This document shows positions 54,090-62,072 of a DNA stretch of 64,000 nucleotides, in pieces. The DNA comes from an uncultured Rhodospirillales bacterium (GTDB taxonomy: Bacteria > Pseudomonadota > Alphaproteobacteria > CACIAM-22H2). The notes below the pieces were generated by a model. The model saw only the letters and a program-made list of their open reading frames with translations. It searched no databases and was not told where the DNA came from. The position numbers and the translations under genes were made by a program. How positions within the stretch are numbered: the first letter of the stretch is position 1; the number at the start of each line of letters is the position of its first letter. Where the stretch lies: positions 1 to 64,000 of the forward strand of contig CALANV010000004.1 in NCBI GenBank assembly GCA_937926175.1, given 5' to 3'.

Positions 54090-54392
54090 ATGCTGGATAT
54101 TGCCTCCGTCGAACGGCGCGCAAAGCTGATGGGCGCAATGCTGCGTCAGCTGAATATCGACGTGACGCGCGCATGCACCGAGGCACTCGGGACGACGATG
54201 CAACGCGTCGCGCGTACGTGCCTGCTCTGTCGGAACGTGGATACCTGTGCGCAGTGGCTTGCGGCGCCGATCGATCCGACGGGCTACCACCTCTTTTGCC
54301 CCAACGCGGAAACGCTGGACCGCCTGCCGCGGGAGCAGTTGGGATGCGGTCAACGTGTTCGAAGCGAACAAGTGTATGGCAATGGATGCTGA
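54090..54392 (+). CDS. DUF6455 cysteine-motif protein
   Basis: A 100-residue protein starting at ATG 54090 (GTG 54087 is an alternative) after AGGAGG. The centre has C-x2-C-x5-C-x16-C: CLLCRNVDTC, then FCPNAETL. The four cysteines form a compact putative metal or Fe-S site. DUF6455 proteins are found in alphaproteobacterial FNR/FixK neighbourhoods; their function is unknown. Its last 17 bases overlap the next DUF6455 gene, so the two are translationally coupled. Confidence 0.75.
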   Translation: MLDIASVERRAKLMGAMLRQLNIDVTRACTEALGTTMQRVARTCLLCRNVDTCAQWLAAPIDPTGYHLFCPNAETLDRLPREQLGCGQRVRSEQVYGNGC

Positions 54393-54816
54393 TGCCGGGC
54401 ATGGCCTGATCGAGAGGCTATCGCAGTTCGGTTGCACGCTGGTCCGACGCGTTGTGGATGGCGTGCGCGAATGGTTGGAGCGCCGCCGGAGAATCCGGGA
54501 ACTCGCCAGACTGGACAGGCGCGACTTGGATCGTATCTTGGGCGAGATCGGCTGCAGTCGTGACGAACTCGCGATCCTCATCCGAAGCTCGGCGGCGCCT
54601 CGGCCGCTCCTGGGTCAAATGATCCTTCGTCTCGGCCTCGAGCGGGCCTTCATGCACGCCGGGCAACAGATGACCCGCGAAATCGAGCTGCGCTGCAGCC
54701 TCTGTTCCAATCATCGCCAGTGTGTTCATTGGTTGCGGACGCGTGGGGACGACGAGGGCTATCGGCGATTTTGTCCCAATGCGGGCAATTTCGACCTGCT
54801 TGCTCTGCAATCGTAG
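54376..54816 (+). CDS. second DUF6455 protein with an N-terminal DUF1127-like helix
   Basis: A 146-residue protein starting at ATG 54376, in the end of the preceding gene (ATG 54382 is an alternative). Residues about 25-65 (RRRIRELARLDRRDLDRILGEI) resemble the DUF1127 basic helical segment. The C-terminal part repeats the DUF6455 pattern C-x2-C-x5-C-x16-C-P-N-A: CSLCSNHRQC, then FCPNAGNFDLL. Spacing is identical to its neighbour. DUF1127 proteins can bind RNA or nucleic acid; here that is only suggested. Not fused in the upstream gene. Confidence 0.7.
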   Translation: MAMDADAGHGLIERLSQFGCTLVRRVVDGVREWLERRRRIRELARLDRRDLDRILGEIGCSRDELAILIRSSAAPRPLLGQMILRLGLERAFMHAGQQMTREIELRCSLCSNHRQCVHWLRTRGDDEGYRRFCPNAGNFDLLALQS

Positions 54817-54956
54817 CGTGTCCTGCAATCGTAGCGCTGTGCAGCAGGCCTGACAGAGCGTCCGGAGGAAGGGATCTGCGTATCCGTCGGCGTGAATCCG
54901 GCGCGACCGCCGGTCCATGTGACGATACGGCAAGCGACCAGGCCGTCTCTATGTGC

Positions 54957-54970
54957 TTGATCCAGATTAA
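54957..54970 (+). promoter_or_regulatory. FNR/FixK-type box upstream of the TauE/SafE-type gene
   Basis: TTGAT-CCAG-ATTAA, one mismatch from the FNR consensus. Class-II spacing puts transcription at about 55005, one base before ATG 55006. Confidence 0.65.
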
Positions 54971-55005
54971 CGCTTTTGTCCTCACCAGGTGCGCAGATCG
55001 ACGCC

Positions 55006-55764
55006 ATGGATGCCGTCCACGTGCATGAACCTGCTCTTTCGCTGAGCTTCGAAGCGATCGACACCGTGTTCGGCGCGCTGGGCGTGCCGACGGCTGCGCT
55101 CATCGCCGGCCTTGCCGTGGGGGCCACACACTGCCCGGCCATGTGCGGTCCGTTCGTTCTGCCCCAAGTGCTGAGCCGACCCCAGGCAGATCCGACGACA
55201 GGACGTCTTGCGCGGCTGTTCCGGGCAACCCTTCCTCTCTACCATCTTGGCCGATTGACGACCTACACCGGCCTCGGCGTCGCCGCAGGCGGCCTTTCCG
55301 GGTTCGTCATCGACACGACGGAGTTCCATCTCGTCCTCTCGCTCTTTCTGCTCGTCGCGGCGGCCAGTCTTGCCCTGAAGCTTTGGACGGTCGTGGCGGG
55401 CTCTGTGTACCCGTCCGGTATCGCGAGGCCCGCCGCAACGGCGGCGTTCACGAGCTGGATCCATTGGATCGCCGGCCATACCGCACGGATGGGACCGTTT
55501 GGTCTGGGATTGGCGCTGGGCTTTCTTCCGTGCGGATTCGTGTACGCCGCCGTGGCTGCGGCTGCAGGAACCGGTAGCGCCCTGATTGGCGGCATCACGG
55601 TTGCCGCCTTCGGACTGGGAACCATGCCGGGTCTCATGGCCGTTGCCTACTTCGGGTCGTTGCTCACGCGGCGGTGGCAGCGGGCCGCTCAGCTCGCGAC
55701 GATACCGCTCATCGCCTTGAACGTCGTCGTGCTGACGCTCATGGCCGTGCGAAATCTGGCCTGA
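55006..55764 (+). CDS. TauE/SafE-like (UreH-type) membrane protein near cbb3 genes
   Basis: A 252-residue protein with six to seven helices. It has the paired cysteine motifs THCPAMCGP near the N-terminus and GFLPCGFVYAA later, typical of the sulfite-exporter/UreH-like group found beside cbb3 and copper-maturation genes. The location 1 kb before ccoN, with an FNR-type box, suggests a role in copper or sulfur export or oxidase assembly (inference). ATG 55006 is nearly at the predicted transcript start; an upstream TTG at 54976 is unlikely because it would lie before it. Confidence 0.8.
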   Translation: MDAVHVHEPALSLSFEAIDTVFGALGVPTAALIAGLAVGATHCPAMCGPFVLPQVLSRPQADPTTGRLARLFRATLPLYHLGRLTTYTGLGVAAGGLSGFVIDTTEFHLVLSLFLLVAAASLALKLWTVVAGSVYPSGIARPAATAAFTSWIHWIAGHTARMGPFGLGLALGFLPCGFVYAAVAAAAGTGSALIGGITVAAFGLGTMPGLMAVAYFGSLLTRRWQRAAQLATIPLIALNVVVLTLMAVRNLA

Positions 55765-55765
55765 T

Positions 55766-56539
55766 CTATGCGACCAGATCGCGATAGGCGTGCCACGTGG
55801 CGTGGCCGACAAGTGGCAGCGCGATGACGAGCCCCAGATAGAAGATCACGATCCCGAGTCCGGTGAGGAAGACGATCAGCACCGCCCAGAGCGCCATCGG
55901 TTTCCAGTTCGCGGTGACCGCCGTCCAGCTCGTCGCGATCGCCGTGAACACGTTCACGTCCCGGTCGAGCAGCATAGGTATCGATACCGCGCTCAGCGCG
56001 AACACGGTGGCGGAGAAAACCGAACCGATCAATGTACCTGTGATCAGAAAGGGAAGACTGGCCTGCGAGAAGAGCAGGGCGTCGACAAGCGCCTCCGGAC
56101 CCGGCGTCTGGTCGTGGAAGAAAAGGGCAAAGACAAGGGTCGCGATCCGGACCCAGAACAGGTGGGCAAGCAGTAAGACGAGGCCCATGAGGCCGATCTG
56201 AACCGGGTTGCGTCGCCACGCCCGAAGGGCGTCATCGAGCGACGCCGGTGCGCCGGACTCCAACCGGCGGCTGATTTCATACAGACCGGTCGCGAGCAGC
56301 GGCGCCACGAGGAAGAACCCCGCCGCCAGCGGCAGGATCAGGTAATAGAGGTTGGCGAGCGCCAGGCCAGCCGTCAGTATCATGCTGACGAGGGCGAGAA
56401 CGGCACCGTAGGCAAGGCTGACGCTCGGTACCCGTGTGAGATCGGACCACCCCCGCTCGAGCCAGACCCAAGGACGGTCCAGCGGAATGCGATTTACCCG
56501 AGGACTCGGCTCGGAAAACACAGGAATGACATCAGTCAT
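55766..56539 (-). CDS. DUF2189 integral membrane protein
   Basis: A 257-residue membrane protein with about six helices, starting MTDVIPVFSEPSPRVNRIPLD. The DUF2189 pattern includes WVWLERGWSDLTRVPSVSLAYG, YLILPLAAGFFLVAPLLATGLYEISRRLE and FALSAVSIPMLLDRDVNVFTAIATSW. Function unknown; the family is often near cytochrome c oxidase or nitrogen genes. It is divergent from ccoN and the box at 56648 lies at a distance that also suits its promoter (start near 56613, 74-base leader). Confidence 0.85.
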   Translation of the reverse strand: MTDVIPVFSEPSPRVNRIPLDRPWVWLERGWSDLTRVPSVSLAYGAVLALVSMILTAGLALANLYYLILPLAAGFFLVAPLLATGLYEISRRLESGAPASLDDALRAWRRNPVQIGLMGLVLLLAHLFWVRIATLVFALFFHDQTPGPEALVDALLFSQASLPFLITGTLIGSVFSATVFALSAVSIPMLLDRDVNVFTAIATSWTAVTANWKPMALWAVLIVFLTGLGIVIFYLGLVIALPLVGHATWHAYRDLVA

Positions 56540-56647
56540 ATCGGGCGTTCCTTACAGCGCTGAACCGCGATCGGGGATTCGTCCTGGAAGGCGTTTCCTC
56601 CGCTGCGGATGACGCGACCGATTGTCGCGGATCGTCCCCCCTCAACC

Positions 56648-56661
56648 TTGATCCAGATCAA
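56648..56661. promoter_or_regulatory. FNR/FixK-type box of the ccoN / DUF2189 divergent promoter
   Basis: TTGAT-CCAG-ATCAA, a perfect match to the FNR/FixK consensus. It is 122 bases upstream of ccoN and 109 upstream of the DUF2189 gene. Class-II spacing on either strand gives leaders of about 74 bases. Confidence 0.9.
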
Positions 56662-56769
56662 AGATCGGCCCTGCGATCCAAAACAGCATGGGCGCCAAGG
56701 TCGGGGTCCGATCGACGATTCCGGAACTTCGGCCGTTCGCAGCAAGCGTAATCACAAGGGCCAAAATCG

Positions 56770-58257
56770 ATGATGAAGGGCCAAGAGGCCGCCGCTGGAT
56801 ACGCGACAGCGGGGACGTTGCATGGCGAACCTTATGTCGAGGACGTCGTCCGGGCGTTCGTGATCGCCACGATATTCTGGGGCGTGGCGGCGTTCGCGGT
56901 CGGCGTCTACATCGCGCTGCAGCTCGCGTACCCTGTTCTGAATCTCGATCTCGAATGGACCACGTTCGGGCGTTTGCGGCCGCTCCATACCTCCGCGGCA
57001 ATCTTCGCCTTCGGCGGCAACGCCTTGATCGGCACGTCCTTTTACGTCGTGCAACGGACCTGTCGGGTACGTCTGTGGGGCGGTTCGACGCCTGCCTGGT
57101 TCGTCTTCTGGGGCTATCAGTTCTTCATCGTGCTGGCGGCGCTCGGCTACGTCCTCGGCATCACGCAGAGCAAGGAGTATGCAGAGCCGGAGTGGTACGC
57201 CGATCTGTGGCTGGCCCTGGTCTGGGTCGTCTATTTCGCGATCTTCCTGGGCACGATTGTCAAACGGAAAGAGCCGCACATCTACGTCGCCAACTGGTTC
57301 TATCTCGCTTTCATCATCACGATCGCGATGCTGCATATCGTGAACAACATCGCGATGCCGGTGTCGCTGTTCGGGACGAAGAGTTATTCGGCTTATGCCG
57401 GCGTGCAGGATGCGATGATCCAGTGGTGGTACGGCCACAACGCGGTGGGCTTCTTCCTGACCGCCGGCTTCTTGGGCATGATGTACTATTTCATTCCCAA
57501 GCGCGCCGAGCGGCCGGTCTATTCGTACCGGTTGTCGATCATCCATTTCTGGGCGCTGATCTTCATCTATATCTGGGCCGGCCCGCATCATCTCCACTAC
57601 ACGGCGCTACCCGATTGGGCGCAGATGCTGGGAATGACGTTCTCGGTGATGCTGTGGATGCCGTCGTGGGGCGGCATGATCAACGGCATCATGACCTTGT
57701 CCGGCGCCTGGGACAAGCTGCGCACCGATCCGGGACTGCGCTTCTCGGTCACCGCAGTCGCGTTCTACGGCATGAGCACCTTCGAGGGTCCGGTGATGTC
57801 GATCCGCGCGGTCAACGGGTTGTCGCATTACACCGATTGGACCGTCGGTCACGTTCACTCGGGCGCCTTGGGCTGGGTCGCGTTCATTACCTTCGGTGCG
57901 ATCTATTTCCTCGTGCCGGCGCTGTGGAAGCGTCGTGAGATGTATTCGACGCGCCTGATCTCCTGGCACTTCTGGATCTCGACGTTGGGCATCGTGCTCT
58001 ACATCACCTCGATGTGGGTGTCGGGCATCATGCAGGGCCTCATGTGGCGTGCCTACGACTCCCTGGGCTTCCTCCAGTACTCGTTCGTCGAGACGGTTGC
58101 GGCCATGCACCCCTTCTATGTCGTCCGCGCGCTCGGCGGCCTCCTGTTTCTCTCCGGCGCGCTGATCATGGTCTACAACGTCTGGCGCACGGTACGCGGC
58201 AAGGTCGAGGCGGCGCCGGTGCGTGCCGCACCGGTCGCGGTCGGGGCCGCTGAATAG
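56770..58257 (+). CDS. ccoN: cbb3-type cytochrome c oxidase subunit I (CcoN)
   Basis: A 495-residue catalytic subunit with about 12 helices. Haem and copper ligands are in place: LHTSAAIFAFGGN (low-spin haem b), WYGHNAVGFFLTAGFLG and HHLHYTALPDW (CuB), WTVGHVHSGALGW (haem ligands). It reduces O2 to water at very low oxygen with proton pumping. It is the first gene of ccoNOQP-ccoGHI. Two adjacent ATGs at 56770 and 56773 are possible starts. Confidence 0.98.
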   Translation: MMKGQEAAAGYATAGTLHGEPYVEDVVRAFVIATIFWGVAAFAVGVYIALQLAYPVLNLDLEWTTFGRLRPLHTSAAIFAFGGNALIGTSFYVVQRTCRVRLWGGSTPAWFVFWGYQFFIVLAALGYVLGITQSKEYAEPEWYADLWLALVWVVYFAIFLGTIVKRKEPHIYVANWFYLAFIITIAMLHIVNNIAMPVSLFGTKSYSAYAGVQDAMIQWWYGHNAVGFFLTAGFLGMMYYFIPKRAERPVYSYRLSIIHFWALIFIYIWAGPHHLHYTALPDWAQMLGMTFSVMLWMPSWGGMINGIMTLSGAWDKLRTDPGLRFSVTAVAFYGMSTFEGPVMSIRAVNGLSHYTDWTVGHVHSGALGWVAFITFGAIYFLVPALWKRREMYSTRLISWHFWISTLGIVLYITSMWVSGIMQGLMWRAYDSLGFLQYSFVETVAAMHPFYVVRALGGLLFLSGALIMVYNVWRTVRGKVEAAPVRAAPVAVGAAE

Positions 58258-58263
58258 GAGCGA

Positions 58264-58998
58264 GTGATCAAAATGGCTTTCCGGCACGAAACGATCGAAA
58301 AGAACGTCGTCCTGCTGGCGGTGCTGACGCTGCTCACCGTTTCCATCGGCGGACTCGTGCAGATCATCCCGCTGTTCACGATCGAGACGACGATCGAGCG
58401 CGTGGAAGGCATGCGCCCGTACTCGCCGTTGGAGCTTATGGGGCGCAACATATATATCCGCGAGGGCTGCTATGTCTGCCACAGTCAGCAGATCCGGCCG
58501 TTCAAGGACGAAGTCGAGCGCTACGGCCACTACAGCCTGGCTGCAGAGAGCATGTTCGACCGCCCCTTCCAATGGGGCTCCAAGCGGACCGGCCCGGACC
58601 TGGCGCGCGTGGGTGGGAAGTATTCGAACGACTGGCATGTCGCGCACCTGATCGATCCGCGCGCCGTGGTGCCGGAATCGATCATGCCGTCCTACGCCTT
58701 CCTCGCGAATCGGCCGTTGCGCTACGACGACATCGTCGCCCATCTCGAAACCAATCGGGCGCTGGGCGTACCCTACACGGACGAGATGATCGCAAACGCG
58801 GTGGCCGATCTCCGGGCCCAGGCGAATCCCGACGCCAACACGACGGAACTTCTCAAACGATATCCGAAGGCCGTCGTGACGAACACGACCGGCGATCCGA
58901 ACAACATCACGGAGATGGACGCGCTCGTCGCCTATCTTCAGATGCTCGGGACGCTGGTTCAGACCACGGACCTGCGACTCGAAGACTTGCGGCAGTGA
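58264..58998 (+). CDS. ccoO: cbb3 oxidase subunit II (CcoO), monohaem cytochrome c
   Basis: A 244-residue membrane-anchored cytochrome c with one N-terminal helix, one haem site CYVCH (about residues 70-74) in GRNIYIREGCYVCHSQQIRPF, and a likely Met axial ligand in ESIMPSYAFL. It passes electrons to CcoN. The start may be GTG 58264 (close to TAGGAG) or ATG 58273. It follows ccoN by 6 bases. Confidence 0.97.
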   Translation: MIKMAFRHETIEKNVVLLAVLTLLTVSIGGLVQIIPLFTIETTIERVEGMRPYSPLELMGRNIYIREGCYVCHSQQIRPFKDEVERYGHYSLAAESMFDRPFQWGSKRTGPDLARVGGKYSNDWHVAHLIDPRAVVPESIMPSYAFLANRPLRYDDIVAHLETNRALGVPYTDEMIANAVADLRAQANPDANTTELLKRYPKAVVTNTTGDPNNITEMDALVAYLQMLGTLVQTTDLRLEDLRQ

Positions 58999-59010
58999 GG
59001 AGGAATCTCC

Positions 59011-59166
59011 GTGAACGTCGTTGAACTCTATCCGCTGCTGAAAAGCGTATGGATCATCTTGGCGATGATGCTGTTCCTGGCGATCGTCGCCCGGACGCTC
59101 GCACCGTCTCGTAAAAAGATGTTCGAACAGCACGGTCGGATCCCGCTGCAGGACGATCGGGAGTAG
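59011..59166 (+). CDS. ccoQ: cbb3 oxidase subunit CcoQ
   Basis: A 51-residue protein with one transmembrane helix (SVWIILAMMLFLAIVARTLA) and a short basic tail (PSRKKMFEQHGRIPL). It starts with GTG after GGAGGA. CcoQ stabilises the cbb3 complex. It lies between ccoO and ccoP, which is the expected order. Confidence 0.93.
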   Translation: MNVVELYPLLKSVWIILAMMLFLAIVARTLAPSRKKMFEQHGRIPLQDDRE

Positions 59167-59174
59167 AGGGCGTC

Positions 59175-60044
59175 ATGCCGACAAAGGTCGAGAAGGACCA
59201 GATCACGGGTACCCGGACCACCGGCCATGAGTGGGACGGAATCAAGGAACTCGATACGCCGCTGCCGAAGTGGTGGCTCTACGTGTTCTATGCGACCATC
59301 GTGTGGTCGCTCGGGGTCTTCATCCTCTATCCGTCGTTGCCGACTCTGTCGACGTATTTCCCGGGTATCACCGGATACTGGAGCCGCGCCGAGCTGGCGG
59401 AGAACCTGAAAGCCCAGCAGGAGATCCGGGCGCCGTTCGTCAAGCGGATCCAGGCAGCTTCGCTCGAGGAGATCCGCGCCGATCCCGAACTCTTCGACTT
59501 CGCGGTCGCGGGCGGCCGCGTGATCTTCGCAGAGAACTGCGCTGCGTGCCATGGCGCCGGCGGCGCCGGTGCGAAGGGCTTCCCGAATCTCGCCGACGAC
59601 GACTGGTTGTGGGGTGGCGATCTGGAAGCCATCCGTCACACCATCGCGCATGGCGTGCGCAATGCGAACGCGGAGTCGCGCAATTCGGCGATGCCGCGCT
59701 TCGGCGCGGACGGCATACTGACGCCCGCACAGATCGCGGACGTCGCCGAGTATGTCTTGTCGCTGTCGGGAACCGCGGGGGACCGCGAGGCAGCCGAGCG
59801 GGGCGCCGCACTGTTCTCGGAGAACTGTGCGAGCTGCCACGGCGAGGCCGGCGAGGGCAATGTCGAACTCGGCGCACCGCGCCTGTCCGACAAGATCTGG
59901 CTGTACGGCGGTGACAAGGCGTCCATTGTCCAGACCATCACCTATTCGCGCAATGGCACCATGCCAGCGTGGTCGGAGCGTCTGGACGAGGCGACGATCA
60001 AGATGCTGACGATCTACGTCCACGCCCTGGGTGGGGGCAAGTGA
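59175..60044 (+). CDS. ccoP: cbb3 oxidase subunit III (CcoP), dihaem cytochrome c
   Basis: A 289-residue protein with an N-terminal helix (about 33-55), then two class-I cytochrome c domains with CAACH and CASCH haem motifs and Met ligands in AMPRFG and TMPAWS. The N-terminal HEWDGIKELDTPLPKWW is the CcoP signature. It receives electrons from soluble cytochrome c. Confidence 0.97.
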   Translation: MPTKVEKDQITGTRTTGHEWDGIKELDTPLPKWWLYVFYATIVWSLGVFILYPSLPTLSTYFPGITGYWSRAELAENLKAQQEIRAPFVKRIQAASLEEIRADPELFDFAVAGGRVIFAENCAACHGAGGAGAKGFPNLADDDWLWGGDLEAIRHTIAHGVRNANAESRNSAMPRFGADGILTPAQIADVAEYVLSLSGTAGDREAAERGAALFSENCASCHGEAGEGNVELGAPRLSDKIWLYGGDKASIVQTITYSRNGTMPAWSERLDEATIKMLTIYVHALGGGK

Positions 60045-60072
60045 CGGCGCCGGCCTGAGCAGAACAGAACCC

Positions 60073-61560
60073 ATGCCCTTGGACGTAACGTCTCGACTGC
60101 AGGAAGCCGAGGGAAACGCGCCCGTCTCGACGCGCGTCCAGAAAGCGAGCGTTCCGCTCTATGCCAACCGGATCAAGGTCTACCCGAAGGCCGTCACGGG
60201 AAAGTTCCGGACGATCAAGTGGGTAATCCTCACGGTCTGTCTCAGCGTTTATTACCTGGTCCCGTGGCTGCGCTGGGACCGAGGGCCCGGTCAGCCGGAT
60301 CAGGCCGTGCTGATCGACATGCCGGGCCGGCGTGCCTATTTCTTTGCGATCGAGATCTGGCCGCACGAAATCTACTTTCTTGCGGGGTTGCTCATCCTCG
60401 GCGCGGTCAGCCTCTTTCTGGTGACGAGCCTTCTGGGGCGGGTGTGGTGCGGCTATGCCTGCCCGCAGACGGTATGGACCGATCTGTTCATGTTGGTCGA
60501 GCGCTGGATCGAGGGCGACCGCAACGCGCGCATGAAGCTCGACCAGCAGCCGCTTTCGTGGTCGAAGGCAGCCAAGAAGGTGGCCAAACACGCGGCCTGG
60601 CTCGTCATTGCGGCAGGAACCGGCGGCGCCTGGGTCTTCTACTTCACAGACGCACCAACGGCGTTTGCCAACATCTTCACCGGGCAGGCCTCCGTCACGG
60701 TCTATTTCTTCGTCGGTCTCTTTACGACGACGACCTATCTGCTCGCGGGCTGGGCACGCGAGCAGGTATGCACCTATATGTGCCCATGGCCGCGTTTCCA
60801 AGCCGCGATGCTCGACGAGCATTCGTTGGTCGTCACGTACGAGAAGTGGCGCGGCGAGCCCCGCGGCAAGCACAAGGCCGGCACGAGCTGGGACGGGCGG
60901 GGCGACTGCATCGATTGCCGTCAGTGCGTGGCCGTATGCCCAACCGGCATCGACATCCGTGACGGTCAGCAACTGGAATGCATCGGTTGCGGCCTGTGCA
61001 TCGACGCCTGCAACGCGGTGATGGAGAAGATCGGCCGGCCGCAGGATCTCATCCGGTTTGACACGCTCCTCAACCAGCAGGCGCGCGCCCGCGGCGAACC
61101 CGCACGCTACAAGCTGCTCCGGCCGCGGACGATCCTCTACGCGCTGCTTCTGGCGACGATCGTCACCGTGATGCTCGTGGCCTTTCTCCTGCGTCCGACG
61201 GTGGAGGTGAGCGTGCTCCGGGATCGCGCGCCGCTCTTCGTGACCCTCTCGGATGGCGCAATCCGCAACGGCTATACGCTCAAGATTCTGAACAAGACGA
61301 ATGCCGACCGCACCTATACGCTGAGCCTGACAGGCGTTCCCTCGGCCAAGGTGAACGTCATACGCGCCGGCGACGAGTCCGCGGACGAGCCGGTCGTGTT
61401 GTCGGCGAAGGCGGATTCGGTCGCGACGTATCGAATCTACGTCACTGCGCCGGCCCATGCCATCGAGGCCGAATCCACGCCGCTCGTCTTCACGTTGCGC
61501 GACCGGGACGGCAAGGGCAGCGCCGAATATCACTCCGTTTTCCTGGGGCCCGAACGATGA
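60073..61560 (+). CDS. ccoG: CcoG, iron-sulfur membrane protein for cbb3 copper assembly
   Basis: A 495-residue membrane protein with helices near the N-terminus and two [4Fe-4S] ferredoxin motifs: CIDCRQCVAVCPTGIDI and CIGCGLCIDACNAVMEK. Earlier cysteine pairs (VWCGYACPQTVW, VCTYMCPWPRFQ) match the NapH/CcoG family. CcoG (also FixG/RdxA) reduces Cu(II) for oxidase assembly. The C-terminal part is an Ig-like FixG domain. ATG 60073 follows ccoP by 28 bases. Its stop overlaps ccoH (ATGA). Confidence 0.95.
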   Translation: MPLDVTSRLQEAEGNAPVSTRVQKASVPLYANRIKVYPKAVTGKFRTIKWVILTVCLSVYYLVPWLRWDRGPGQPDQAVLIDMPGRRAYFFAIEIWPHEIYFLAGLLILGAVSLFLVTSLLGRVWCGYACPQTVWTDLFMLVERWIEGDRNARMKLDQQPLSWSKAAKKVAKHAAWLVIAAGTGGAWVFYFTDAPTAFANIFTGQASVTVYFFVGLFTTTTYLLAGWAREQVCTYMCPWPRFQAAMLDEHSLVVTYEKWRGEPRGKHKAGTSWDGRGDCIDCRQCVAVCPTGIDIRDGQQLECIGCGLCIDACNAVMEKIGRPQDLIRFDTLLNQQARARGEPARYKLLRPRTILYALLLATIVTVMLVAFLLRPTVEVSVLRDRAPLFVTLSDGAIRNGYTLKILNKTNADRTYTLSLTGVPSAKVNVIRAGDESADEPVVLSAKADSVATYRIYVTAPAHAIEAESTPLVFTLRDRDGKGSAEYHSVFLGPER

Positions 61561-62072
61561 ACGTCGTTCTGACGCGAACCGATGCCCGAGCCCGCAAGGC
61601 AGGCGATCGCTGGATTCCCTGGATCTTCGTGGCCGGCATGCTCGTCGTGGTCGCCGTCAATGTCGGATTGGTCTACTTCGCCGTCGATTCCTGGACCGGT
61701 CTCGCCGTAGAGCGTCCGTATGAGCGCGGCCTTGCCTACAACAAGGTTCTGGCCGCCGCCGCACGGCAGGAGGCGCTCGGCTGGCATCTCAATCTGTCGC
61801 TGCGCCGCCCGGATCACGCATCAGATGACGTGGTCATCATCGAGGCGCGCGATCGCGACGGACGGCCGCTGAACGGGCTTACGATCGAAGCCGAACTGAC
61901 CCGCCCCCTCGAGCCGACGCCGCCGCAAATCTATGCGCTTCGCCCGGTCGGGGAGGGGCGCTATGCCGGCCGCATCGACGGTGAGCTCCGGCCCGGGCAA
62001 TGGGACGTACGGCTCTCCGCCTTTCGTGGCGACGACGTGTTTCATGCGCGTCACAGGGCGTTCCTCCGATGA
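61557..62072 (+). CDS. ccoH: FixH/CcoH, cbb3 assembly protein
   Basis: A 171-residue protein with one N-terminal membrane helix (WIFVAGMLVVVAVNVGLVYF) and a FixH domain, starting in a 4-base overlap with ccoG and ending in an overlap with ccoI. It supports CcoNOQP assembly. Confidence 0.93.
   Translation: MNVVLTRTDARARKAGDRWIPWIFVAGMLVVVAVNVGLVYFAVDSWTGLAVERPYERGLAYNKVLAAAARQEALGWHLNLSLRRPDHASDDVVIIEARDRDGRPLNGLTIEAELTRPLEPTPPQIYALRPVGEGRYAGRIDGELRPGQWDVRLSAFRGDDVFHARHRAFLR

Noticed and set aside
57607..61533. Long minus-strand frames opposite ccoN, ccoO, ccoP and ccoG
   Set aside because: They are mirror frames of well-conserved oxidase genes and show no domain.
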